DNA of 64,000 bases from DSWT01 sp035415725. Its GTDB lineage: Bacteria; Chloroflexota; Anaerolineae; B4-G1; SLSP01. The notes beneath the pieces were generated by a model. The model ran no database searches. It had not been told where the DNA came from and saw only the letters and a list, made by a program, of their open reading frames with translations. The stretch covers positions 62,001 through 126,000 of the forward strand of contig DAOOGN010000001.1 of assembly GCA_035415725.1 (NCBI GenBank). The letters run 5' to 3'. The stretch's first letter is position 1. Each line of letters opens with the position of its first letter. The translations under genes and the position numbers were made by a program. Positions 31,187-41,225 of the stretch are shown here, piece after piece.

Positions 31187-34038
31187 AAAAAGAAGAAACG
31201 ACGATGCGCGAAAATAACGCGACAACTTCCTCGCTGGATACGCAGCAGCAGAAAACCCGTCCCACGATCGGCTTGTTCACGTATGGGTTGGTTGATACGA
31301 TTGGTGCAGCGCTGTGGCAGGGGGTGGAAGAAGCGGTGCGTGAGCATGATGTCAATCTGGTCTGCTTCTCCGGCGGCACCTGGCACGATTTTACGGGGGA
31401 TACGCTGGCGGCCAATGTGTTATATGACTTTGTCAGCGCGGAACGCATCGACGGGCTGATCATTTGGGTGGGGCTATTGCATCACGTCGACCCTGAGGTG
31501 GCCAGGGATTTTTATCGACGCTATGCTCCCATTCCGGTTGTGAGTATTGGACTGCAATTAGCAGGTATCCCTACCGTGATGGCGGATAATTATGCGGGGA
31601 TGTACAGTGAAGTGGAACATCTGGTAGGGCACCATGGTTATTCTCGCATTGCCTTTATCCGCGGCCCTGAAGGCCATGAAGAGGCCGAGGATCGTTACCG
31701 CGCTTATCAGGATGTCCTGGCAGCGCATGGTATAAACGTGGACCTTGAGCTGGTCACGCCGGGCAATAACCAGCGGTCGGGTGGGGGGGACGCCGTCAAG
31801 ATATTGTTCGACGAGCGACGTTTGCGCCCGCAGGTCGATGTCGAAGCTATCGTGGGCGCCAACGACAATATGGCTTTCGGCGCACTGGAGGCGCTTCAGG
31901 CGCGGGGGATTGCCGTTCCCCATGAAGTTGCCGTGGTCGGATTCGATGATTCTGCCGAAGGATTATATTCGCTGCCGACGATGACCTCGGTGCCGTGGCC
32001 CGGATATGCGCAGGGCCGTCAGGCCGTCGAATTGTTGATGGCGCTTTTGCATCACGCTGACGTCCCGGCGTTGACGCGCGTTCCCACAACGGCGGTCATC
32101 CGTGAGTCATGTGGCTGCGTGATCCCGGAGGTGGTGCGTGCGGCCGAGGTGCCTGCACTGCGCCCTTCTGCACGGCGCCAGACGGATACGATGGCTGCGG
32201 TGCGCGACGTGATGGTGGCCGAGATGGCGCAGGCCCTGGCGGCGATTCAGGTGGACGCCGCGCTGTTGGCCGGATTGGTGGATGCTTTCATCGGTGAGTT
32301 TGCCGCCTCTCCTTCCAGGGGCTTCTTGCCGGCTCTGGAGGCGCTTTTGTGGCAAACTGTGGCCGCGGGCAGCGATGTGAATGCCTGGCACCATGCCGTC
32401 TCCATTTTACGCCGCCATGCGCTTCCTTATATGAGGAATGAGGCTGTGCGTTCTCGTGCCGAGAATCTCTGGCAGCAAGCTCGCATCATGATCGGCCATG
32501 AAGCACAGCGGGCACAGGCGCGTTTAGGCTGGCGCGCGGAGAGCCGGGCGGCAGCAATACGTTATTTTGCGCAGATGTTGGCCTCGGCGACGGACTTGGC
32601 CGATTTTGCCCACATCCTGCCGCAGCAACTCCCATCTCTGGGAATTCCAGGATGTTCTATCGCGCTGTTTGAGGACCCGGAGAAACCTCTCCATGTCCGT
32701 TTGTTGGTGGCGCGCGATGGCACATCGACTCAGGAAACGTCCATTTTCCCGGCGCGATTGTTGCTACCGGACTCACTATGGCATCAGGAGAGCCGCTTTA
32801 GCCGCGTGCTGGAGGCGCTGTATGTGCGTAGCGCGCGCTTGGGGTATGTGCTTTTTGAGGTTGGGCCACAGGACGGCAGCCTCTATGTCACACTGCGGGA
32901 GCAGATCAGCAACGTCTTGCGCAGTTTGCTTTTGATGGACGAGACTCGCCGGGTGCAAGCGGCGCTCCAGCAATCCTATGCTGAAGTGGAACAGCAAGTG
33001 GCTAGCCGCACGGCTGACTTGCAGCACGAAATCGCCAATCGGGAGACCTTGTCTGAACGGCGTGCTCTTCAGGTGCAGACGATCACGGTAGTCTCCCAGG
33101 AGATCGCCGCGGCGCCGACGTTGGACGAATTGTATCGCCGGGTAGTCACGCTGATCAAGGAGCGCTTTGACTACTATCACGTTCAAATCTTTCGCTACGA
33201 CCCGCAGGTTCGCGCCGTCCGGCTGGTCGCCGGCTACGGTGAGGTGGGGCAGAAGATGCTGGAGGCCGGCTATTTCATCGACATGGGTGTGGGCATTGTC
33301 GGAACGGCGGCGGAGACCGGCGAACCCGTCCTGGCAAACGAGGTGACGCCGGATCCTCAGTTGCCGGAAACCCAAGGCGAGTTGGCGGTGCCCATTAAGT
33401 TGCGCGAGCAGGTTTTCGGCATCCTGGATGTGCAGAGCAACCGCGTCGGGGCGCTCACACTGGATGACCAACTCTTGTTGGAGCAGTTGGGGGGGCAGAT
33501 CGCCATTGCCATCGAAAACACAAGCCTGCGTGAAGAGATGGAAGAGCGCTTGCAAACGTTAAATATGATTCAAGAAGCCATGGCCCGTGAGGGATGGGAA
33601 GTACTGCGGGCGCAGCAGCGTGGCCTCAAGGGGTACGCCTATGAAGGAGGCGTTGTGCACCCCTTGACCCAGGTCCCTGCCGCAGAGTATACCGTTCCCG
33701 TCGTCGCGCAGCAGGATCAGGTCATAGGCTGTCTGGGTGTTCAGGAGGACCCGGCGCGCCCTCTCTCCGCAGAAGAACGCGCGCTCCTGACGGCGATAGC
33801 GGAGCAGGTTACCTCGGCGCTAGACAGAGCGCGCTTGTTCGAGGATACCCGCCGGAGCGCCGCGCGCGATCAGCTTATCGGTGAACTGGGGACACAGATG
33901 CGAGCTTCGTTGGATATCGACCAAGTGCTTCAGACCGCCGTGCGTGAAATGGTCAATACGTTGAACTTGGCGCGCGTCGAAGTACGGTTGAGCAGCGAAG
34001 AGTCAGTCGGTGCGGCGGCAGAGGAGGTCAATGTATGA
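31183..34038 (+). CDS. LacI-type domain-GAF sensor protein (951 aa)
   Basis: A cytosolic LacI-type domain (25-310; GANDNMAFGALEALQARG, VAVVGFDD, IRESCGC), the common helical segment (SRAENLWQQARIMIGHEAQ), a divergent GAF (455-580) and a coiled coil lead to a full GAF (628-780) of a third subtype: LVAGYGEVGQKML, GIVGTAAETGEPVLAN and GELAVPIKLR. That subtype recurs only at 55853-60178. The abbreviated GAF (about 800-890) is shortened further, lacking the middle loop. The stub (895-945, RASLDIDQVLQTAVREM) is typical. The start overlaps the preceding stop by 4 bases, with GGGAG upstream. No catalytic domain. Confidence 0.82.
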   Translation: MKKEETTMRENNATTSSLDTQQQKTRPTIGLFTYGLVDTIGAALWQGVEEAVREHDVNLVCFSGGTWHDFTGDTLAANVLYDFVSAERIDGLIIWVGLLHHVDPEVARDFYRRYAPIPVVSIGLQLAGIPTVMADNYAGMYSEVEHLVGHHGYSRIAFIRGPEGHEEAEDRYRAYQDVLAAHGINVDLELVTPGNNQRSGGGDAVKILFDERRLRPQVDVEAIVGANDNMAFGALEALQARGIAVPHEVAVVGFDDSAEGLYSLPTMTSVPWPGYAQGRQAVELLMALLHHADVPALTRVPTTAVIRESCGCVIPEVVRAAEVPALRPSARRQTDTMAAVRDVMVAEMAQALAAIQVDAALLAGLVDAFIGEFAASPSRGFLPALEALLWQTVAAGSDVNAWHHAVSILRRHALPYMRNEAVRSRAENLWQQARIMIGHEAQRAQARLGWRAESRAAAIRYFAQMLASATDLADFAHILPQQLPSLGIPGCSIALFEDPEKPLHVRLLVARDGTSTQETSIFPARLLLPDSLWHQESRFSRVLEALYVRSARLGYVLFEVGPQDGSLYVTLREQISNVLRSLLLMDETRRVQAALQQSYAEVEQQVASRTADLQHEIANRETLSERRALQVQTITVVSQEIAAAPTLDELYRRVVTLIKERFDYYHVQIFRYDPQVRAVRLVAGYGEVGQKMLEAGYFIDMGVGIVGTAAETGEPVLANEVTPDPQLPETQGELAVPIKLREQVFGILDVQSNRVGALTLDDQLLLEQLGGQIAIAIENTSLREEMEERLQTLNMIQEAMAREGWEVLRAQQRGLKGYAYEGGVVHPLTQVPAAEYTVPVVAQQDQVIGCLGVQEDPARPLSAEERALLTAIAEQVTSALDRARLFEDTRRSAARDQLIGELGTQMRASLDIDQVLQTAVREMVNTLNLARVEVRLSSEESVGAAAEEVNV

Positions 34039-36986
34039 ATGTCTTGTTGACAGCTCAATCGCTGCAGGGCATCACGTGGTTGGCTGGTTTGTTGGCATTT
34101 ATCCTTGTCTTCTATATGCTGTTGCTGAATTCGCGTCACACGGTCAATCGGCATATCAGCCTGTTGATGTTTTGGCTCGCTATTTATGCCTTTGCGCTAG
34201 GCGAGTTGATAGGCGCAGTAAACATCGATCAGACACGGACATCAATGTGCCTGTTGGCAATGATGGCGGGTTCCCTTCCTGTAGGAATCTTGCTGGCCTC
34301 AATTGCACTCCTCACCCCGCAATGGATGCATGGACGCCAACGCTGGATAGTTTGGCTCCTGTATGTGCTCCAGGTGCTGCCTATCCTATTGACTGCCAGC
34401 GACGTACTTGGTAAGACGCAATTGTGGTATAGCCCTTATACCGATCCGCATTATGCCGGTGGCTATGTGCCTCCCCTTTACATTCAGGGTAACGTCGCCA
34501 ATGTGTTGTGGCCGTTTTATCAGTATGGTGTACCCGCATTGACGTTGCTTTTTATTGTAAGCACGTGGTTGCAGCGCCAAGCGACATCTGTGACCCGCCG
34601 GCATAGCGGAGCGTTAGCAGGGGGCCTAAGTGTGGCTTATTTGCTGTATTTTGCGCTGCCGTCCACTATGCTGCCTGGTGCCTCAGCGACGGCCTCCATT
34701 GTCGTCATCATAGCAACCTATACCTACTTTGCCTTCCGGCAAATGACGATAGAGCAACGGATGCAGCGGGGACGTTTGCACTCGCGTTTAGTTGGTCTTA
34801 CACTGATCGTGGCCCTACCTATTCTGGTGGGAGTATTAGCCTTTGTGCTCATTCAGTCGCTAGAAGTGATGGAAGGGCAGGCTTTTGAGAAACTCGAAGC
34901 CACCAATAAACTTGTGGCGGCCAACGTACAACTATGGCTGGACTTCAACAGCCGTGCATTGCAGCAATTGGTGGCCTTGCCGCAGATCCGTAGTATGGAC
35001 CCGGAGGAGCAACGGCCGGTTCTGCAGGTGATGGAAAGCGTCTATCCCTACATTTATCTGGTCAGCACGACCGACCTTAAAGGCATGAACGTCGCGCGTA
35101 GTGATGACGCTCCGCTGACAGACTATAGCGACCGCGAGTGGTTCCGAATGGCCCGTCTCGATGTGGTGGTTCACGAAGTGGTTATCGGGCGCACGAGTGG
35201 CCAGCCGGCGCTGGTCATGGCCACGCCTATTCGTGGACAAGGCCCCTTACCGATTGGCGCCTTACCGGTTGGCGTAGGAATGTTTGCGACCACGCTGGAA
35301 CAAATGTCCCGCGACATTGCGGCGACTCGCTTTGGCGAGTCGGGTATCGTCTATGTCGTCGATGCGCAGGATCGGATTGTCATGCACCCCGATGCGGCAG
35401 TAACCAGTCAAATTCTGAATATCCACGATTCTCCTATTATCCAAAAAATGCGCGTCGATAAAGAACAAGAGTTTAACTTTGTCGATGCGGATGGTGTGCG
35501 CTGGCAGGTGTATGCTCAGGTCCTCCCCAACGGATGGGGCGTGATTGTGCAGCAAGAGTGGGATGAGCTGCATCGTCCGCTGCTTGACGTCGGTGAAACC
35601 GGAGCGGTAGTAGCCATTGCCGGCGCCACTTTGCTTGGCGCGTTGATGTTCTTTACGATGCGCCAGGCTTTTCTGCCTATCGACGCGCTTACTGTGACGG
35701 CCACGGCGATTGCGGAAGGTGATCTGACCCGCACGGCGCCGGTGATGAGTGAGGACGAATTGGGGGTGTTGGCGCGTACCTTCAATAGCATGACCGCGCA
35801 GTTGCGCGAGTCCATTGACACGTTGGAACAGCGGGTGGCTTCCCGTACCCTCGATCTGGAACGTCATTCTGCCTACCTGGCGGCTTCAGCGGAGGTCAGC
35901 CACGCGGCGGTGTCGATTTTGGACCCCGATATATTGATTCATCAAGTTGTCGATTTGATCCGCGAGCGTTTTGATCTCTACTACGTCGGCTTGTTCCTGG
36001 TCGATGAGACGAAAACATGGGCGGTGCTGCGTTCCGGCACCGGGGCGGCCGGCGCAGCGATGTTGGCGCGTCAGCATCGTATCCGTGTAGGCGAAGGGAT
36101 GATCGGATGGAGCATCGCCAACGCCGAAACACGCATCGCTTCACACGCCGAGCTGGATGAAGTGCGTCTGGTCAACCCGGAACTGCCGGAGACGCGCTCT
36201 GAGGCGGCTCTGCCGTTGCGCTCACGCGGGCAAGTGTTAGGGGCGTTGACCGTGCAGAGCAGTCACCCGGATGCCTTTGATCCGGAAAGCGTGGCGGTGT
36301 TGCAGACGATGGTCGATCAGGTTGCCGTCGCCATCGACAACGCGCGTTTGCTGGCGCAGGCGCAAGCGGCACTGGAGTCCGAACGCCGCGCCTATGGCAT
36401 CGTCTCGCGCCAGGATTGGAACCGCCTGGCGCGGGCCCGCGTCGAATCGGGCTATGCCGGTGTACGTCAGGCCGCGGCTACCCAAGAGGTGGCAGTGCTC
36501 GTGGCGCAGGGCGAATGGAGTCCTGAGATGCGCACCGCGCAGCGGACGCAGCAGAGTGTTTCCGGGCAGCAAAATGGGATGCCGACGCTTGCTGTCCCCA
36601 TTGTGGTGCGCGATCAGGTTGTGGGCGTGTTGAACTTCAGCAAGAGCGCAGAGGCCGGCGGACTCGCGCCAGGAGCTACCTGGACCCGTGAGGAAATCAC
36701 CTTGCTTGAGGCTCTCGCCGGACAATTGGGGCAGGCACTGGACGTCGCCCGGCTCTACCGCCAGACAGTGCTGCGCGCGGCCAGAGAAGGTGCCATCCGC
36801 GAAATCTCGGATCAGATGCAACGGGCGACCGATATGACGGCGTTGATGCGTATCACAGCGGAGGCTTTAAACCGGACGCTTGGCGGCTCGCGCGTCTATG
36901 TGCACTTGGGCGTCGCTGCGGGTACGGACGCGCCCCCTGCCGCGGTTGAGCAGACGGACGGAGGAGATCATGGCGACACAAAGTAG
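34035..36986 (+). CDS. 7TM-Cache-HAMP-GAF sensor protein (983 aa)
   Basis: A paralogue of 20755-23319. Seven TM helices (about 5-225; SRHTVNRHISLLMFWL matches ARHTTNRHVSLLSF there) precede TM (255-275), a larger dCache-type extracytoplasmic domain (280-510, SDREWFRMA and GESGIVYVVDAQDRIVMHPD), TM, HAMP (545-600) and GAF (613-775; WAVLRSGTGAAG, GMIGWSI, TRSEAALPLR). The abbreviated GAF (790-905) and stub (915-970) end it. The start overlaps the preceding stop by 4 bases, with GAGGAGG 7-8 bases upstream. The Cache domain suggests sensing of a small molecule outside the membrane; the 7TM role is unknown. Confidence 0.83.
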   Translation: MNVLLTAQSLQGITWLAGLLAFILVFYMLLLNSRHTVNRHISLLMFWLAIYAFALGELIGAVNIDQTRTSMCLLAMMAGSLPVGILLASIALLTPQWMHGRQRWIVWLLYVLQVLPILLTASDVLGKTQLWYSPYTDPHYAGGYVPPLYIQGNVANVLWPFYQYGVPALTLLFIVSTWLQRQATSVTRRHSGALAGGLSVAYLLYFALPSTMLPGASATASIVVIIATYTYFAFRQMTIEQRMQRGRLHSRLVGLTLIVALPILVGVLAFVLIQSLEVMEGQAFEKLEATNKLVAANVQLWLDFNSRALQQLVALPQIRSMDPEEQRPVLQVMESVYPYIYLVSTTDLKGMNVARSDDAPLTDYSDREWFRMARLDVVVHEVVIGRTSGQPALVMATPIRGQGPLPIGALPVGVGMFATTLEQMSRDIAATRFGESGIVYVVDAQDRIVMHPDAAVTSQILNIHDSPIIQKMRVDKEQEFNFVDADGVRWQVYAQVLPNGWGVIVQQEWDELHRPLLDVGETGAVVAIAGATLLGALMFFTMRQAFLPIDALTVTATAIAEGDLTRTAPVMSEDELGVLARTFNSMTAQLRESIDTLEQRVASRTLDLERHSAYLAASAEVSHAAVSILDPDILIHQVVDLIRERFDLYYVGLFLVDETKTWAVLRSGTGAAGAAMLARQHRIRVGEGMIGWSIANAETRIASHAELDEVRLVNPELPETRSEAALPLRSRGQVLGALTVQSSHPDAFDPESVAVLQTMVDQVAVAIDNARLLAQAQAALESERRAYGIVSRQDWNRLARARVESGYAGVRQAAATQEVAVLVAQGEWSPEMRTAQRTQQSVSGQQNGMPTLAVPIVVRDQVVGVLNFSKSAEAGGLAPGATWTREEITLLEALAGQLGQALDVARLYRQTVLRAAREGAIREISDQMQRATDMTALMRITAEALNRTLGGSRVYVHLGVAAGTDAPPAAVEQTDGGDHGDTK

Positions 36987-39900
36987 ACGCAGGAAAAAAG
37001 CGCCGGTCAGCCCGGCGCCATCACGCCAGAAACGACTTACCCTCGGTCTTTTCATCGATAGTTTGGCGATGGGATACCAGAACGCATTGTTTCATGGCGT
37101 TGATGCGCTGGCGCGCGAGCGGGATGTCAATCTACTCGTCTTTGTCGGGGGCGCTCTGCATCCGGCCGGATCGCCGGCTATTCCCGATAATGTGCTTTAT
37201 GAACTGTGGGATGAAAACAACGTGGATGGGTTGATTCTGTCTTCTGGAGCCATCGGAACGGGGATCAGCCTGGAGGAAATGCAGATGTTTTCTGAGCGTT
37301 TCCGTTCTTTGCCGCAGGCCAGCATTGCCTTGCCGCTGGAAGGCGTACCCAGCGTGTTGATGGACAATTACATGGGTATGCGTGCCGTGGTCCAGCATCT
37401 TGTTGAAGACCATGGCTATCGTCGTATTGCTTTCTTTCACAAGCAAGAAGGCCACGCCGAGAACGACGCCCGCTATAACGCCTACGTGGATGTGTTAGCT
37501 GAGCATGGGATCGCCGTTGATCCCCATCTTGTGATTCCTGGCGTTCACTATAACACTCCTGAGACCGGCATGCGTTTACTGTTCGATGAGCGGCAACTGC
37601 GTCCGCGAATCGATGTTGAGGCTCTGGTGGCCGTCGATGATAGAGTGGCGCTCCAGATATTGGACATTTTGCAGGCCCGTGGCATCCGTGTGCCCGATGA
37701 TGTGGCGCTGGTTGGATTCGACGACATCGAGGATAGCCGCTATGTGACCCCGGCATTGACGACGGCGCGGCAGCCTTTGCATACCCAGGGACGACGTGCG
37801 GCAGAATTGGTGCTGGCGCAGCTTCAGGCCGAAAGCGAAGTCGCCCGTGGCGCCGTAGCTCTGCAAACGCGACTACAAGCTGATTTGATCGTTCGGCGCT
37901 CCTGCGGTTGTCTGGATACGACCGTCCGGCGGGCGCAAGTCGAAGATCGCCGTGAGGGAGGCATGCTTGCCGATATTGCCCTCTCTCTCGATGCAGCCTT
38001 GACCGCGCGCCGGGAAGAAATCCTTGTCGATATGATGCAGGTCATGACCCCTCCTGATGTCGCCGACTCGACGCGCCAGCAGATCGCCGCGCATGGGAGC
38101 CGGCTGGTGGATGCTTTTATCACGACCCTGAAGACTTTAGAAGCGGCTACACCGTCGGAAACCTTCTTGTGGACACTGGATGAAATCCTACGGCAGACGG
38201 TGCTGGAACAGCGCGATGTGACAGCCTGGCAAGACGGCATCTCGGTGTTGCGACGACACGTGTTGTCCTGTACCTGTGCCATCACGGTTCTGACGCGGGT
38301 CGAGAATCTGTTCCAGCAGGCACGGGTGATGATCGGTGGGGCGGCGCAACAGGCGCAAGCCTTTCAACGATTGCAGGCCGGGCGGCGCGACCAGATGCTG
38401 CGCCAGGTCGGCCAGACTTTGAGTACCGCCGCCAACCTTGAAGAGTTAGCCACGGCCATTGTGACCGAGTTATCCAGATTGGATATCCCCAGCAGCTATC
38501 TTTCTCTCTACGTCGATCCACAGGCACCCGCGGTCGGTTCAAAACTTATGGTGGCTTATGACCGCGTCCGTGGGTTTGAACAAAAGTCGGCGGTGCATTT
38601 CTCCTCGCGCCAGCTCGTTCCAGAGGGATTTCTGCCCCCAGATCGGCGCTACAGCATGGTGGTCGTCCCCCTGTACTTCCAGAATATCCAACTTGGGCGC
38701 GCTCTCTTTGAAGTGGGGCCTCGTGAAGGCACGCTTTATGATGCTCTGCGGGGGCAAATTAGCAGCGCCTTAAAAGGGGTACTGCTCACCGAGCAGATGA
38801 CTGCCCGCGCCCTCCAATTGCAGACTTCTGCTGAAGTGGCGCGCGCTGCGAGCGAGATGCTTGATCCCGAGGCGTTGATGCAACGCGTCGTGACGCTGGT
38901 GCGCGAGCGGTTTAACCTCTATTATGCCGGCCTGTTCCTCGTTGAAGCCGACGCCGACAATCCCGAGCTGCAATGGGCCGTGTTGCGCGCGGGTACGGGC
39001 GAGGCCGGCGCGCAAATGGTGGCCCAGGGCCATCGTTTGCCGGTCGGTGATACTTCCATGGTCGGCTGGTGCATTGCACACCGGGAAGCGCGCGTCGCGT
39101 TGGATGTGGGGCTGGAGAAAGTACGCCGGCCCCATCCGCTATTGCCGGACACGCGTTCAGAACTGGCATTGCCCTTGATCAGTCGGGGACAGGTCATCGG
39201 CGCTTTAACGATTCAAAGCACGCTGCCGGCGGCTTTTAGTCGGGAAGACATCATCGTGTTGCAAACTCTGGCCGATCAGCTTGCCAACGCCATCGGAAAC
39301 GCGCGTCTGTACGAAGCTCTGGAGCTTGAGCAGTACTTGATGGACACCCTGATGGACAATACCCCGGATCATATTTATTTCAAAGATCGGGAGAGCCGAT
39401 TTATTCGCGCCAGCCGTTCGCAAAGCAAACGTTTTGGTTTGGCCGATCCTCAGGAAATCATCGGCAAATGGGATTTCGATTTCTTTACGGAGGAGCACGC
39501 CCGTCCTGCTTACGAGGATGAGCAACGTATTATCCGCACCGGCGAATCGATAGGGGAGATTGAGGAGCGCGAGACGTGGCCCGACCGGCCCGACAGTTGG
39601 GTCGTGACGACCAAAATGCCTTTGCGCGACAGCGAAGGAAACATCATCGGCACGTTTGGCATTTCGCGGGATATCACAGCACGCAAAAATGCGGAAATGC
39701 AGTTGGCTGCGGAACGTAACCTGCTGCGCGTTCTCATCGACAATCTGCCGGACTATATCTACATCAAGGACCGTCAGAGCCGTTTCTTGATTAACAACGT
39801 TGCGCATTTGCATGTGTTGGGGGCGAAAACGCAGGAAGAAGTCGTCGGCAAAACTGATTTTGACATTTTCCCCCACGAACTGGCGCTCCGCTATTACACC

Positions 39901-41208
39901 GACGAGCAGAAACTGATGGAGGCGGATGAAGCCTTGATCGACCGCGAAGAACCGGTGGTCGATCAGACCACCGGCATCAACTTGTGGGTGTCCAGTACGA
40001 AAGTCCCTTTGCATGATGCAGATGGAAAGGTGAGCGGTTTTGTGGGGTTAACCCGCGACATCACCGAACGCCGCCGCACCGAAGCCATGCTGCGTCGGCG
40101 CAACCTGCAATTGCAGACCGTGGCCGAAGTGGCGCGAACCGCCGGCGGTGTTATGGATCTGGAGACCCTCATGCAGCAGGCTGTGGACTTATTGCGGGCA
40201 CAACTCGATCTGTATTATGTGGGTCTCTTCCTGGTGGATGTAGCGACTACGCCGGCTGAATTTGCCAGTGCTCGTCGTCAGCAATGGGCTGTGTTGCGCG
40301 CCGGAACCGGGGAGGCCGGCGCGCAGATGGTCGCCCGCGGCCATCGTCTCGAAGTCGGCGGCACCTCAATGATCGGGCAATGTGTGGCCACAGGTCAGGC
40401 GCGCATTGCGTTGGATGTGGGCGCCGAGGCTGTGCGCTTCGATAATCCGTTGTTGCCTGACACGCGCTCGGAGTTGGCGTTGCCGCTCATCAGCCGTGGT
40501 ACAACCATCGGGGCGCTGACCATCCAGAGCACGGAAGCGTCCGCCTTTAGCACGGAAGATGTTGTCGTGTTGCAAGCTTTGGCCGACCAGTTAGCCAACG
40601 CCATTACGAACATCCGTTTGTTCGAACAGACGCAGAACGCCTTGCGCGATCTGGAAATGATACAGCGCCAGTATGTGGGTGAGGCCTGGCGTGGTTACCG
40701 GGCGGCAGGACTACCCTCGGACTATGAAGTGACGCGCCCGGGTGTATCATCCTTGCGCGAGGCCGGCGGCATAGCGACCGTGTTGCCTGAGATTCAGGAG
40801 GTGTTGACCCAACAGGGCGCTGTCGTGATGCCGGGCCGTGATGCCCCCGCCAACGACCATGCAGCTCTGATCGCTCCGATTACTCAGCGCGGCGAGATCA
40901 TTGGCGCGTTGGGCATTCACGATGAGGATAGCGGACGGGAGTGGACCGAGGACGAAGTCGCCCTGGTCGAGATGGTCGCTGAACGTATGGGCATTGTTGC
41001 CGAGACGCTGCGGCTGCTCGAAGAGACGCAGCGCACTGCTGGACGGGAGCACCTGATCCGCCAGATTACCGACCAGATTCGTGGGGCCGTCACGGTCGAT
41101 GAGGCCATCCAACGTGCGCTTCGTCAACTGGGCGATGCGTTGGGCGCTGAGATGATGGCGCGCCTAGAGATCGGACAAAAATCGGTCTCTGATGTCCCGG
41201 AGAAGTGA
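36970..41208 (+). CDS. LacI-GAF-PAS-PAS-GAF sensor protein (1412 aa)
   Basis: One of the two largest proteins here. A LacI-type effector domain (about 20-313; LVGFDDIEDSRYV, VRRSCGC), the helical segment (RVENLFQQARVMIGGAAQQ), a divergent GAF (465-600) and a canonical GAF (614-780) come first. Two tandem PAS domains (785-905 and 914-1035) both contain PDHIYFKD- or PDYIYIKD-like starts and end in DITARK/DITERR. A second canonical GAF (1045-1215), the abbreviated GAF and the stub (about 1352-1405) follow. Both canonical GAFs carry AGTGEAGAQMV and SMIG-type pockets. The ORF is open from 36880, but the ATG at 36970 has GGAGGAG before it and overlaps the previous gene by 17 bases. No output domain despite the length. 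Confidence 0.83.
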   Translation: MATQSRRRKKAPVSPAPSRQKRLTLGLFIDSLAMGYQNALFHGVDALARERDVNLLVFVGGALHPAGSPAIPDNVLYELWDENNVDGLILSSGAIGTGISLEEMQMFSERFRSLPQASIALPLEGVPSVLMDNYMGMRAVVQHLVEDHGYRRIAFFHKQEGHAENDARYNAYVDVLAEHGIAVDPHLVIPGVHYNTPETGMRLLFDERQLRPRIDVEALVAVDDRVALQILDILQARGIRVPDDVALVGFDDIEDSRYVTPALTTARQPLHTQGRRAAELVLAQLQAESEVARGAVALQTRLQADLIVRRSCGCLDTTVRRAQVEDRREGGMLADIALSLDAALTARREEILVDMMQVMTPPDVADSTRQQIAAHGSRLVDAFITTLKTLEAATPSETFLWTLDEILRQTVLEQRDVTAWQDGISVLRRHVLSCTCAITVLTRVENLFQQARVMIGGAAQQAQAFQRLQAGRRDQMLRQVGQTLSTAANLEELATAIVTELSRLDIPSSYLSLYVDPQAPAVGSKLMVAYDRVRGFEQKSAVHFSSRQLVPEGFLPPDRRYSMVVVPLYFQNIQLGRALFEVGPREGTLYDALRGQISSALKGVLLTEQMTARALQLQTSAEVARAASEMLDPEALMQRVVTLVRERFNLYYAGLFLVEADADNPELQWAVLRAGTGEAGAQMVAQGHRLPVGDTSMVGWCIAHREARVALDVGLEKVRRPHPLLPDTRSELALPLISRGQVIGALTIQSTLPAAFSREDIIVLQTLADQLANAIGNARLYEALELEQYLMDTLMDNTPDHIYFKDRESRFIRASRSQSKRFGLADPQEIIGKWDFDFFTEEHARPAYEDEQRIIRTGESIGEIEERETWPDRPDSWVVTTKMPLRDSEGNIIGTFGISRDITARKNAEMQLAAERNLLRVLIDNLPDYIYIKDRQSRFLINNVAHLHVLGAKTQEEVVGKTDFDIFPHELALRYYTDEQKLMEADEALIDREEPVVDQTTGINLWVSSTKVPLHDADGKVSGFVGLTRDITERRRTEAMLRRRNLQLQTVAEVARTAGGVMDLETLMQQAVDLLRAQLDLYYVGLFLVDVATTPAEFASARRQQWAVLRAGTGEAGAQMVARGHRLEVGGTSMIGQCVATGQARIALDVGAEAVRFDNPLLPDTRSELALPLISRGTTIGALTIQSTEASAFSTEDVVVLQALADQLANAITNIRLFEQTQNALRDLEMIQRQYVGEAWRGYRAAGLPSDYEVTRPGVSSLREAGGIATVLPEIQEVLTQQGAVVMPGRDAPANDHAALIAPITQRGEIIGALGIHDEDSGREWTEDEVALVEMVAERMGIVAETLRLLEETQRTAGREHLIRQITDQIRGAVTVDEAIQRALRQLGDALGAEMMARLEIGQKSVSDVPEK

Positions 41209-41225
41209 GGGAAGTGAGGGAAATA